Below are positions 1 through 7,734 of a stretch of 53,486 nt of DNA, piece by piece. The notes below the pieces were generated by a model that did no database searches, was not told the origin of the DNA, and was given only the letters and a program-made list of their open reading frames with translations. This stretch comes from Candidatus Sphingobacterium stercorigallinarum (lineage in GTDB: Bacteria; Bacteroidota; Bacteroidia; Sphingobacteriales; Sphingobacteriaceae): contig DXCW01000207.1 of assembly GCA_019115805.1 (NCBI GenBank), forward strand, positions 1 to 53,486. Direction: 5' to 3'. The stretch's first letter is position 1, and every line of letters starts with the position of its first letter. The position numbers and the translations under genes were made by a program.

Positions 1-727
1 CTATTTTATCGGAAACGGCTCTAAAGGAAATTCCGGTCTTTTCGAAACCCGCCTGTATTTTATAGAAAGCCTGTGGTTTGAAGTTTTTATGTTCCAAATA
101 GCGCGCGCAAATCATGGCTAAGGTGGGGGTCTGTACTCGTCCTAGAGATAAAAGCCCTCTATTTCCCGCGGCTAGCGTCAATGCTTGTGTCGCGTTAATT
201 CCGATAAGCCAATCCGATTCGGACCGGGACTTTGCAGACATATACAAACTATCGTACTCGCTGCCATCTTTCAATTTCTGAAAACCCTCCCGAATCGCTT
301 TGTCCGTTTGAGACGAAATCCACAAGCGTTTAAACGGGAGTTCACATTTCAAAAACTGGTAGATATTCCTAAAAATCAACTCGCCCTCGCGTCCGGCATC
401 AGTCGCAACAATAATCTCGGACGCGTTCTTGAGCAATTCTCGAATGATACCCAATTGTTTAAGCGCTCCCTGATCGTCGCTCGTTTTACCATCACGCTTC
501 ACCTTCTTTACTTCCAAAGCGAATTGATCCGGTATAATCGGTAAATTCGAAATCGACCAAGAGGAATACCCGTAAGCTTGTGGTGTACACAATTGTACCA
601 AGTGCCCAAAAGCATACGTAAAAGCATAACCATTTCCCTCAATATATCCATCCCGAGCCGTTGATGCCCCCATCACTCGGGCTAAATCACGTGCTACAGA
701 TGGCTTTTCTGCAATAACAACTTTCAT
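1..727 (-). CDS. topB: DNA topoisomerase III, N-terminal part (runs off window)
   Basis: Type IA topoisomerase that relaxes or decatenates DNA through a transient 5'-phosphotyrosyl break. Translating the minus strand from the ATG at 725-727 gives about 242 residues. The start MKVVIAEKPSVAR is the TOPRIM opening with its catalytic Glu. TDAGREGELIF near residue 110 is the TOPRIM acidic motif. LSLGRVQTPTLAMI comes close to the window edge. The catalytic tyrosine and the rest of the enzyme lie outside the window. The EGELIF context and the start fit TopB better than TopA. dgt lies upstream of it on the same strand, with a gap of about 47 bp. Confidence 0.93.
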   Translation of the reverse strand, partial: MKVVIAEKPSVARDLARVMGASTARDGYIEGNGYAFTYAFGHLVQLCTPQAYGYSSWSISNLPIIPDQFALEVKKVKRDGKTSDDQGALKQLGIIRELLKNASEIIVATDAGREGELIFRNIYQFLKCELPFKRLWISSQTDKAIREGFQKLKDGSEYDSLYMSAKSRSESDWLIGINATQALTLAAGNRGLLSLGRVQTPTLAMICARYLEHKNFKPQAFYKIQAGFEKTGISFRAVSDKI

Positions 728-774
728 CTCAACAACTTCTTTGCAAAATCCTATATTTTACTATTGGTGTAGGT

Positions 775-2121
775 TTACTCAAGTGATGCGATGGAAATGC
801 CTTTGATTTTTCTATATAAATCAACCGCATATACATCGGTCATGCCCGATACGAAATCGAGCACCGCTCTAATTTTGTCGTACGCCTGATCGCTGCTTGT
901 ATGAAACTGCTCTGGAATCATCGCCACCAGTTTTTTATCAAACATCGATTTGTTGGCTTTCAAGTATGCGGGGATAAATTCTTCCAACAATGCGTTCATC
1001 ACTTTAAATCCGGCGATCTCGATCTGTACTACACTTGGCGCATTATAGATGCGCTTTACCGATATGCTATTGATAACCTTCAATTGCTCGACCACATGGG
1101 TATCCAAAGCATCCATCAAAGGCCTGTCAAACGTGCCTGCCAATATCTCTTGCTGCCGATTCATAAACACCTCTGCACATCTCGTCACCAAGATATTGAT
1201 AGCTTTGGCACGCAATAAGGAGACCCGGCTCCCTTTATCGGCCAACGAGTCTAGGCGACTGCGCAGGTTTTCGTCTCCACAAAGCGGCAATAATAAATCT
1301 TCTACCTCTTGGTAGGTTAAGATTTTCAAGTGATGGGCATCCTCCAAATCAATAATATTGTAACAAATATCATCGGCAGCTTCCACCAGATACACAAGCG
1401 GATGACGTAGGTATCCAGCCGGATTCTGCGGGTCAGCTTGCAAGCCTAATTCCGTAGCAATTTTTTCGAACACACCTGTTTCTGAATGAAAATATCCATA
1501 TTTTTTTCGGTGGTGTGAGGTATTATCGTGCCCATCTATTGCGGCACAGGGGTATTTCACAATAGCCGCAAGACTCGTGTAGGTTAAGGCAAACCCTTTG
1601 GGGTCTTTCCCGTTAAACGGGTGTGTCAGGATACGTAATGCATTGGCGTTCCCTTCAAAATGGGTCAAATCTGCCCACTGCTCTTTTGTTACTCGGTCTC
1701 GATAGTTTTGTCCCATTCCGTCTGTGAAAAATGACGAGATGGCGGCTTCTCCAGAGTGGCCAAAAGCCGGATTACCCAAATCATGAGAAAGACAAGCGGC
1801 TGAAATGATGTTTCCAATTTCTTGTAAGAATGGAATATCTTGATCCACATTGGGCTGATCCTTTTTAACCAGATTGTAAAACAATCGTCCTAGTGATCGT
1901 CCCACTGAAGCCACCTCCAAACTATGCGTTAACCGGTTGTGTACGAACACAGCGCCTGGCAACGGAAATACTTGCGTCTTATTCTGCAACCTGCGAAACG
2001 GTGAAGAGAAAATCAAACGATCGTAATCGCGTTGAAACTCAGAACGTGCGTCAAATTGTTCGTTTATTCCACGATTTTCGTATCCCCATCGTTTAGCTGA
2101 TAAGAGTTGTTTCCAATTCAT
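775..2121 (-). CDS. dgt: Deoxyguanosinetriphosphate triphosphohydrolase (dNTPase)
   Basis: Hydrolyses dNTPs to deoxynucleoside plus triphosphate, helping to control dNTP pools in the cytoplasm. The 448-residue protein has the HD-domain signature of the family: RLTHSLEVASVGRSLG carries the first metal-binding His and SHDLGNPAFGHSGE carries the HD pair. The N-terminal stretch RDYDRLIFSSPFRRLQNKTQ is the typical dGTPase opening. The length fits the Dgt class of about 450-500 aa. The ATG at 2119-2121 is the only start that keeps the conserved N-terminus. It precedes topB on the same strand and the two may be cotranscribed. Confidence 0.95.
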   Translation of the reverse strand: MNWKQLLSAKRWGYENRGINEQFDARSEFQRDYDRLIFSSPFRRLQNKTQVFPLPGAVFVHNRLTHSLEVASVGRSLGRLFYNLVKKDQPNVDQDIPFLQEIGNIISAACLSHDLGNPAFGHSGEAAISSFFTDGMGQNYRDRVTKEQWADLTHFEGNANALRILTHPFNGKDPKGFALTYTSLAAIVKYPCAAIDGHDNTSHHRKKYGYFHSETGVFEKIATELGLQADPQNPAGYLRHPLVYLVEAADDICYNIIDLEDAHHLKILTYQEVEDLLLPLCGDENLRSRLDSLADKGSRVSLLRAKAINILVTRCAEVFMNRQQEILAGTFDRPLMDALDTHVVEQLKVINSISVKRIYNAPSVVQIEIAGFKVMNALLEEFIPAYLKANKSMFDKKLVAMIPEQFHTSSDQAYDKIRAVLDFVSGMTDVYAVDLYRKIKGISIASLE

Positions 2122-2175
2122 CTATAATGCGGGTTTTAGTAGCGCAAATATACGTTTTAAAACCGGAGACCCTAT

Positions 2176-2640
2176 TCATCTCTGGGAATTTCGATGAAAA
2201 GCCCCTACTGCCAAATTCAAGAAACAGGAAAGCTGCATCGCCACCAAAAGGACTAAAGTACGCGAATAAAAAACACGTATTCGATCGAGTCGATCGGACA
2301 GCTCATTTGTATCCATATTCTTTAAGTCCGCTAATGGCATTTTCGCTCCCCATACTTGTTCCAATATACCTAGTGTCCATATTGTGATGACCAAACACAG
2401 AAAACACACCCAATGCATTGCACTCCATCTCCACGAATACAATAATGATTCGGTGTAGCGATAAAACAAACCGAAGATTAAAGAGACGACGCCTAAAACT
2501 TTAAAAACATCAGAAGAAGAATAGGTCAGTAAATGATCAAAGAGCTCGACGGTCACGACCGAGTTTGCAGCGGGTACAAACAATGCAAATCCGAGAGTAA
2601 GAAACCCTGTCGCAAAAAATAATATCGAAACATTAACCAT
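2176..2640 (-). CDS. Unknown small integral membrane protein
   Basis: I do not recognise the family. From the ATG at 2638-2640 it encodes about 154 residues. Four hydrophobic segments are visible: around residues 2-22 (VSILFFATGFLTLGFALF), 47-60 (VFKVLGVVSLIFGLFY), 73-95 (HWVCFLCLVITIWTLGIL) and 125-145 (TLVLLVAMQLSCFLNLAVG). A polar, charged stretch (DTNELSDRLDRIRVFYSR) precedes the last one. A TTG five codons upstream is also possible, but the ATG gives a cleaner membrane-anchor start. It lies upstream of dgt on the same strand with a gap of about 54 bp and is divergent from galM. Confidence 0.6.
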   Translation of the reverse strand: MVNVSILFFATGFLTLGFALFVPAANSVVTVELFDHLLTYSSSDVFKVLGVVSLIFGLFYRYTESLLYSWRWSAMHWVCFLCLVITIWTLGILEQVWGAKMPLADLKNMDTNELSDRLDRIRVFYSRTLVLLVAMQLSCFLNLAVGAFHRNSQR

Positions 2641-2746
2641 CAAGCATCTCGTCAAAGCTGATGATTAATTTACAGAATCCAAATGAAAAATTAAAAACAA
2701 TCAGACCGAAAACCTCACCCTAATTTAGTAACTTGGCGATACTAAC

Positions 2747-3817
2747 ATGGCCCAAATGATGACTTTTCAACTTCCCAACTTCGACTCATTTTCAAGTAAA
2801 ATAAACGAAAAAAACACACACTTGATTACCCTAAGGAATCGAGCCGGAATGCAGATTGCACTTACCGACTACGGCGCACGGCTGGTTAGTGCATTAGTGC
2901 CAAACAAACAAGGCGAGCTGGTCGATGTGGTATTAGGCTTTGATTCCATACACGGATATATCAGCGCGCAGGAAGCGTATCACGGTGCAACTATTGGTCG
3001 CTATGGTAACCGCATCGCAAATGGAAAGTTTTCGTTGAAAGAGAAGACGTTTACTTTAGCCCAAAACAATGGAACCAACTCGCTCCACGGCGGCCCCGAT
3101 GGCTTTCATAGACAAGTCTGGGACAGACAGGTCAATTTTAATAAGGTGGTTGTTTTTTATCATACATCGGCTGCAAATACAGAAGGTTTTCCGGGAGCCC
3201 TCCAAACCACCGTCTCTTATGAATTAACCAACGACAATCAGATTATTATCCGTTACCGAGCTACCACGAATGCCACGACAGTAATCAACCTTACTAACCA
3301 CGCGTACTTCAATCTTAATGGCGAAGGGCAGGGAAACGTCTTGGCTCACGAAATTCAAATTTTCGCTGACGAATACTTGCCGATTAACAAGGCGCAAATC
3401 CCAATAGGTAAACTGTCAAAGGTAGCGGGGACGCCATTTGATTTTCGAGAACCATCGAGAATCAAAGAGCGTATCGAACAGACCAATGAGCAACTTCAAC
3501 ATGCGAATGGATTCGATCATACTTTCGTTAATAAGTTGAGTTTAACGCAACCCATAGCCTCCGCCTATTCCCAAGATTCGGGGATCATGCTGGAAGTGTT
3601 CACCACAGAGCCAGGCCTCCATTTCTATTCTGGAAACTTTTTAGCGAATGATTTGGGGAAATCAGGCACAAACTATCAACCCCATAGTGGCTTCTGTTTT
3701 GAGACGCAACATTATCCAGACAGTCCAAATCAACCTCAATTTCCGACTGTTATCCTGGAACCAGGAGAAGTATTTGAAAGCGAAACCCGATATCAGTTTC
3801 GTCTGATAAAATCGTAG
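2747..3817 (+). CDS. galM: Aldose 1-epimerase (mutarotase)
   Basis: Interconverts the alpha and beta anomers of hexoses such as galactose and glucose. The 356-residue protein shows GATIGRYGNRIANGKF (substrate loop), NGTNSLHGGPDGFHRQVW, LTNHAYFNLNGEG with the catalytic His, and FCFETQHYPDSPNQP with the catalytic Glu, in the normal order. The length matches the cytoplasmic GalM family. No convincing signal peptide is present. The start could instead be the Met four or five codons in. It stands alone, divergent from the upstream membrane gene and convergent with argH, whose stop lies only 21 bp away. Confidence 0.95.
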   Translation: MAQMMTFQLPNFDSFSSKINEKNTHLITLRNRAGMQIALTDYGARLVSALVPNKQGELVDVVLGFDSIHGYISAQEAYHGATIGRYGNRIANGKFSLKEKTFTLAQNNGTNSLHGGPDGFHRQVWDRQVNFNKVVVFYHTSAANTEGFPGALQTTVSYELTNDNQIIIRYRATTNATTVINLTNHAYFNLNGEGQGNVLAHEIQIFADEYLPINKAQIPIGKLSKVAGTPFDFREPSRIKERIEQTNEQLQHANGFDHTFVNKLSLTQPIASAYSQDSGIMLEVFTTEPGLHFYSGNFLANDLGKSGTNYQPHSGFCFETQHYPDSPNQPQFPTVILEPGEVFESETRYQFRLIKS

Positions 3818-3838
3818 CTCAATGCCAATCAGCTGGCC

Positions 3839-5176
3839 TTAGCCTTCTGTTAGCAAGCTATTTAAAGTGTCGTTCACCTTTTCGAAACCAAAGGTATCTT
3901 TAATCTCCTCAAACATACGCTCGATCTGGTCATTACAAAGGTTTCCGATACTCCCCTGGTGTGTGTGATGTACCTCTTTGGCAGGCTTAAAACGACCTTC
4001 CTCTATATCTACACCTATTTTCTTATAGGCCTCGCGAAATGGAACACCGTTTAACACCTCGTTGTTTACCACCTCTACACTAAACAGGTAGTCGTATTTA
4101 GGGTCTTTTAGAATATCCTTCGATACAATGATATGCTCTAGCATGTAGTGGGTAATCTGCAAACAATCATTCAGCGATTCAAACGCTGGGAAAAGGTTTT
4201 CTTTCAACAACTGCAAGTCCCGATGGTATCCAACCGGGAGGTTAGTAGTCATTAACGCGATCTCGTTAGGAAGCGCTTGTATTTTATTACACCGTGATCG
4301 GATCAACTCAAAAACATCCGGATTTTTCTTATGTGGCATAATGGAGGACCCCGTGGTCAAATGAGCCGGAAAGGAAATAAACCCAAAATTTTGATTGATA
4401 AACAACGTGACGTCCATCGCAAATTTAGCCAGAGTCGCAGCTATCGAGCTAATCGCTTGTGCAAGTATACGTTCTGTCTTTCCCCGTCCCATCTGCGCAT
4501 ACACCACATTGTAATTCAAATCGTCAAAGCCTAACAATTTCGTTGTTAAATCACGATCTAAGGGAAAGGACGAGCCGTACCCCGCAGCAGACCCTAAAGG
4601 GTTCTTGTTGCATATGTTCCATGCCGCTTTCAACAAGTGTAAATCGTCCACCAAACTCTCAGCGTATGCGCCAAACCAGAGCCCGAATGAGGATGGCATA
4701 GCAATTTGTAGGTGTGTATAGCCTGGCATTAACACTTCCTTGTATGTGTTGCTCAAGTAGATCAATTGATGAAAAAGCTGCTCGGTATTCTTGAAAATGA
4801 TCTCTACCTCAGACCGAAAATACAGCTTCAAATCGACGAGGACCTGATCGTTTCTGGAACGGCCAGAATGAATCTTCTTACCCGCTTCCCCAACCCTACG
4901 AGTTAACATCATTTCAATTTGAGAATGTACATCCTCGACGCTATTTTCGATAATGAAATCTCCACGTTGAATCTCATTGTATATGTTTTTCAACTCAGCT
5001 TGCACTTTTTGAAGGTCCTCATTAGGCAGTAGGCCGATGTGGTTCAACATACGGGTATGTGCTAGAGAACCCAACACATCTACTGCTGCAAGATGCATAT
5101 CCAGTTCGCGATCCATGCCGACAGTAAAACTTTCCACAAAGGAATCCACATCAATATTTTTTTGCCAAATTTTCAT
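3839..5176 (-). CDS. argH: Argininosuccinate lyase
   Basis: Last step of arginine synthesis: splits argininosuccinate into arginine and fumarate. The 445-residue protein belongs to the fumarase/aspartase superfamily and carries its signature GSSIMPHKKNPDVFELIR. It also has HSGRSRNDQVLVDLKLYFR near residue 105 and TLPGYTHLQ-like text (VLMPGYTHLQIAMPSS), all typical of ArgH. It is a single gene here; no other arg gene is in the window. A clear Bacteroidota promoter lies 20-49 bp upstream. Confidence 0.97.
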   Translation of the reverse strand: MKIWQKNIDVDSFVESFTVGMDRELDMHLAAVDVLGSLAHTRMLNHIGLLPNEDLQKVQAELKNIYNEIQRGDFIIENSVEDVHSQIEMMLTRRVGEAGKKIHSGRSRNDQVLVDLKLYFRSEVEIIFKNTEQLFHQLIYLSNTYKEVLMPGYTHLQIAMPSSFGLWFGAYAESLVDDLHLLKAAWNICNKNPLGSAAGYGSSFPLDRDLTTKLLGFDDLNYNVVYAQMGRGKTERILAQAISSIAATLAKFAMDVTLFINQNFGFISFPAHLTTGSSIMPHKKNPDVFELIRSRCNKIQALPNEIALMTTNLPVGYHRDLQLLKENLFPAFESLNDCLQITHYMLEHIIVSKDILKDPKYDYLFSVEVVNNEVLNGVPFREAYKKIGVDIEEGRFKPAKEVHHTHQGSIGNLCNDQIERMFEEIKDTFGFEKVNDTLNSLLTEG

Positions 5177-5195
5177 CTTCTTACATTTTGAGAAA

Positions 5196-5225
5196 CAAAA
5201 ATACCAATATATAAGGATTATTCAA
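5196..5225 (-). promoter_or_regulatory. Promoter of argH
   Basis: Read on the minus strand: TTG, 19 nt, then TATTTTTG (5196-5203). This matches the Bacteroidota -33/-7 form TTTG-N19..21-TAnnTTTG. The start of transcription would fall about 13 nt before the argH ATG. Confidence 0.65.
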
Positions 5226-5290
5226 GACCCAGAATAAGCAATCCGACACCGAGTCACAAACTTCCAAAAGATAGCGGGCACTCACACCAA

Positions 5291-5307
5291 TAAGTGATTG
5301 CTTACTT
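5291..5307. repeat. Inverted repeat 1 of cassette A (operator-like)
   Basis: TAAGTGA-TT-GCTTACTT, an imperfect palindrome resembling TetR-type operators. It sits 16 bp upstream of the -33 box of the promoter at 5324-5354. The same half-sites recur at 5383-5403 with a wider centre. Confidence 0.45.
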
Positions 5308-5323
5308 TTTTTTAAAAAACTTC

Positions 5324-5354
5324 TTGCAGATACTTTACTAAAGCTCTATGTTTG
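5324..5354 (+). promoter_or_regulatory. Promoter of candidate small RNA A
   Basis: TTG at 5324-5326, a 20-nt spacer, then TATGTTTG at 5347-5354: a full match to the Bacteroidota promoter form. It lies 270 bp upstream of rbfA and a terminator stands between them, so it does not obviously serve rbfA. Confidence 0.65.
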
Positions 5355-5382
5355 TGATGTAAAGGGGAATGAAAACCAGACG

Positions 5383-5403
5383 TAAGTGAGCATAAGCTTA
5401 CTT
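5383..5403. repeat. Inverted repeat 2 of cassette A
   Basis: TAAGTGA (5383-5389) and GCTTACTT (5396-5403) separated by 6 nt. These are the same half-sites as at 5291-5307, where they are 2 nt apart. It lies about 22 nt downstream of the predicted transcription start, so the two copies bracket the promoter. Confidence 0.5.
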
Positions 5404-5494
5404 ACAATAACCAACTAACTCTCTAAACATGATAGACCGGAAAGTCTTTAAACTTTGAACGAATTATACTATCCAATTATAAACTAGTTTGAGT

Positions 5495-5533
5495 AAAGAC
5501 TTGTCAGATTGCCCACGACAAGTCTTTTTTTTT
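5495..5533 (+). terminator. Rho-independent terminator of cassette A
   Basis: Perfect 11-bp stem AAAGACTTGTC / GACAAGTCTTT with an 11-nt loop, followed by a T run that ends at 5533. It separates cassette A from the rbfA promoter. Confidence 0.85.
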
Positions 5534-5572
5534 GCGCCACCTGAACAACCATACGGGTACATATAATTTATC

Positions 5573-5580
5573 TATATTTG
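5573..5580 (+). promoter_or_regulatory. -7 box of the rbfA operon promoter
   Basis: TATATTTG fits TAnnTTTG. No clear TTTG lies at the right distance upstream. Transcription would start near 5587, about 37 nt before rbfA. Confidence 0.45.
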
Positions 5581-5587
5581 TATAGCG

Positions 5588-5607
5588 AAAAGGCAATACC
5601 GCCTTTT
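5588..5607 (+). other. Hairpin at the 5' end of the rbfA leader
   Basis: AAAAGGC (5588-5594) pairs with GCCTTTT (5601-5607) across a 6-nt loop. It sits directly at the predicted transcript start. It may stabilise the mRNA; no long T run follows, so terminator function is unlikely. Confidence 0.4.
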
Positions 5608-5623
5608 CCTAGCAGAAAGCACG

Positions 5624-5995
5624 ATGGGAACAGAAAGCAAAAGACAACAACGGTTCGCTGGAGTCATTCAGCAAGATTTGGCTGAAATGTTTCAACGCGA
5701 TGGGAGCTCCTGGGCCCCAGGCGCCTTTATTACCGTTACCAAAGTTAGAGTGACCCCGGATTTAGCTATTGCGCGCATATACTTGAGTTTCCTGAACACG
5801 AAGACTGCCAACACTGACTTGGAGGCTGTTCGGAGTAAGACGAGTGAAATTCGGTATAAATTGGGTAACCGAATCAAGAATCAGGCGAGGATCGTGCCGC
5901 AACTAGAGTTCTTCTTGGACGACACGAACGAATATGTAGAGCACATGGATAAAATTTTCGAAAAAATAAGTAAAGAGCCCCGTCAACCAGAATAG
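5624..5995 (+). CDS. rbfA: Ribosome-binding factor A
   Basis: Small KH-like protein that binds the immature 30S subunit and helps 16S rRNA 5'-end maturation. The 123-residue product opens with SKRQQRFAGVIQQDLAEMF, the usual RbfA helix. It contains ITVTKVRVTPDLAIARIYLSF and ends with the IVPQLEFFLDDTNEYVEHMDKIFEKI pattern around residues 89-115, as in the family. The ATG at 5624 is the only reasonable start. It heads a probable operon with aat 13 bp downstream, then the aminotransferase and the DUF2027 gene. Confidence 0.95.
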   Translation: MGTESKRQQRFAGVIQQDLAEMFQRDGSSWAPGAFITVTKVRVTPDLAIARIYLSFLNTKTANTDLEAVRSKTSEIRYKLGNRIKNQARIVPQLEFFLDDTNEYVEHMDKIFEKISKEPRQPE

Positions 5996-6008
5996 CTTTT
6001 TCATAACT

Positions 6009-6644
6009 ATGGTTTTTCAGCTCGATCGCCACACCCTGAATTTCCCAGACCCTTCGCTAGCGCAACCTGATGGCTTACTAGCTATTGGCGGAGATTTAAG
6101 TGTCGCACGTTTAATCTCCGCTTACCAAAATGGGATTTTTCCTTGGTATGATGAGCAGACTCCGATCTTATGGTATGCGCCCTTACTTCGGTTTGTACTG
6201 AACCCTAAGAAACTACGTATTTCCAAGAGCTTGCGTCAGGTGATCCGTTCGGAGCGATTCCGTATTACCGAAAACCAATGTTTCGAACAAGTCGTAGCGC
6301 GCTGCGCCACGGTGGAGCGAAAAGATCAGGACGGAACTTGGATTCTTCCTGAAATGCAAAAAGCGTATTTAGATCTACACCATGCAGGGTATGCACACAG
6401 CATTGAGATATGGGAGAACAACCAACTTATGGGAGGACTCTACGGGGTCCAGATTGGCAAAGTGTTTTGCGGAGAAAGTATGTTCAGCCAAGTAAGTAAC
6501 ACGTCAAAAATTGCCCTAGTCCACCTCTCATCAAAAGTGGACATTGAATTGATTGACTGCCAAGTTCCGTCGGAACATTTGAAGAAAATGGGCGCAGAAC
6601 TCATTTCACAACAGGCATTCTTAAACCAACTTAAAAACACCTAG
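6009..6644 (+). CDS. aat: Leucyl/phenylalanyl-tRNA-protein transferase
   Basis: Transfers Leu or Phe from aminoacyl-tRNA to proteins with N-terminal Arg or Lys, marking them for ClpS/ClpAP degradation (N-end rule). The 211-residue protein shows the family blocks LLAIGGDLSVARLISAYQNG, FPWYDEQTPILWYAPLLR, the AHSIEIWENNQLMGGLYGVQ block and FCGESMFS. The length is typical. It is located between rbfA (13-bp gap) and the aminotransferase (10-bp gap), so it is very likely cotranscribed with them. Confidence 0.95.
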   Translation: MVFQLDRHTLNFPDPSLAQPDGLLAIGGDLSVARLISAYQNGIFPWYDEQTPILWYAPLLRFVLNPKKLRISKSLRQVIRSERFRITENQCFEQVVARCATVERKDQDGTWILPEMQKAYLDLHHAGYAHSIEIWENNQLMGGLYGVQIGKVFCGESMFSQVSNTSKIALVHLSSKVDIELIDCQVPSEHLKKMGAELISQQAFLNQLKNT

Positions 6645-6654
6645 GAGAAAAGAC

Positions 6655-7734
6655 ATGGAAGATTTCAAATCGAACTTCGATATCAGTGCGGGCGTTACCT
6701 ATCTAAACACACCGGGGAATGGCCTGATCCCGCAGGGTGTCAAGCAATGGCGAAGGGAATTTGAACAAGAGTTCTACTCCTCAGGCACCGATCTCCGCGA
6801 TCGCCAGCAAGATTTTATAAATACGGTGAAACAAGAGCTAAGCTCATTTTTTAACGGGAGTCCTGAGCACACTTTTTTGACGCCCAACTTTTCATTTGCC
6901 TACAACGCTATTATTAATCTGCTGCCGCCAACCTTCACTTACCTCCTTCTTGAAGATGAATATCCGTCACTGGCCTATCCACTGATTGCACAGCGACGCG
7001 CACACCATTCCATTCCGGTTACCGCCGACGTGGAAACACAGCTCATGGAAGCTGTGACCTATTACAGCCCAGACGTTTTGGTAATCAGTATAACCCAGTA
7101 CATTTCGGGGTTACAAATTGATTCGAACTTTTTCAAGAAACTCAAACATCAGCATCCTGAGCTTATTATTATTGCTGACGGCACACAATTTCTAGGCACA
7201 CAAGTTTTCGATTTCGCGCAATCCGGGATTGACGCTATAGCAGCAAGCGGGTATAAGTGGTTGTTATCCGGATTCGGAAACGGCTTTTTAATGTTAAACG
7301 AAACGTTGCAACAGCCTTTAAATGAACGTGTATCGGACATTCCACCTCCTACAGTTCCCATGTGGGCCGGCAAAACAACCTTACACACTTTTTTCGAACC
7401 CGGTCACCAAGATTGTATCGCATTCGGGACATTACGTGAATCGTTAAGGTTTATGCAAAGGCAAGGCATGCAGCGCATAGAGACTCACTTGCAAACGCTC
7501 ACTCAATACGCCTACAACGCATTATCGCAAAGAGGGTGGCTTCTGCCGCATATCCAACAGCGCGACCAGCGATCTCCTTTAATAAATGTGCAGATCGACC
7601 CACGCTTATACCCTAAATTGCAGAACCATAAGATCATGTGTTTCCCAAGAGGGACGGGTATTCGAATAGGCCTCCATCTTTATAACAACCCAACAGACAT
7701 CGATCGATTGATTGATTTAATAGAAAAACAATGA
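6655..7734 (+). CDS. Class V aminotransferase-fold PLP enzyme
   Basis: PLP-dependent enzyme of the cysteine desulfurase / class V aminotransferase fold, 359 aa. VTYLNTPGNGLIPQGV is the typical N-terminus of the group. ADGTQFLGTQVFDF provides the PLP-ring Asp, and AIAASGYKWLLSGFGNGFLM carries the Schiff-base Lys in the SGYKWL context. It lacks an obvious C-terminal active-site Cys loop like that of IscS or SufS, so a sulfur-transfer role is not implied. The substrate cannot be told from the sequence. Its stop overlaps the start of the next gene by 4 nt (ATGA), indicating translational coupling to the DUF2027 protein. Confidence 0.85.
   Translation: MEDFKSNFDISAGVTYLNTPGNGLIPQGVKQWRREFEQEFYSSGTDLRDRQQDFINTVKQELSSFFNGSPEHTFLTPNFSFAYNAIINLLPPTFTYLLLEDEYPSLAYPLIAQRRAHHSIPVTADVETQLMEAVTYYSPDVLVISITQYISGLQIDSNFFKKLKHQHPELIIIADGTQFLGTQVFDFAQSGIDAIAASGYKWLLSGFGNGFLMLNETLQQPLNERVSDIPPPTVPMWAGKTTLHTFFEPGHQDCIAFGTLRESLRFMQRQGMQRIETHLQTLTQYAYNALSQRGWLLPHIQQRDQRSPLINVQIDPRLYPKLQNHKIMCFPRGTGIRIGLHLYNNPTDIDRLIDLIEKQ

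Larger units (their letters stand above)
5361..5533 (+). ncRNA. Candidate small RNA or short leader transcript A
   Basis: The interval between a good promoter (5324-5354) and a strong terminator (5495-5533) would give an RNA of about 173 nt. It holds a 10-bp hairpin (GTAAGTGAGC / GCTTACTTAC, loop ATAA, 5382-5405). Only two tiny reading frames occur: MKTRRK (5369-5389, preceded by AAAGGGG) and MIDRKVFKL (5429-5458). Neither is a recognised peptide. No match to tmRNA, SRP RNA or RNase P RNA is apparent. It could be a regulatory RNA, or the remnant of a regulated gene whose body has been deleted. Confidence 0.4.

Noticed and set aside
185-544. Plus-strand reading frame of 119 codons
   Set aside because: It lies opposite the topB coding sequence, whose TOPRIM motifs are clear on the minus strand; the plus frame has no family features.
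2127-2387. Plus-strand frame upstream of galM
   Set aside because: It overlaps the hydrophobic minus-strand gene and has no recognisable content.
5361-5533. Cassette A as tmRNA, SRP RNA, RNase P RNA or 6S RNA
   Set aside because: No tag peptide, GGAA/GAGCAG-type SRP loop or P4-like core is visible, and there is no long closing stem with a central bubble as in 6S RNA.
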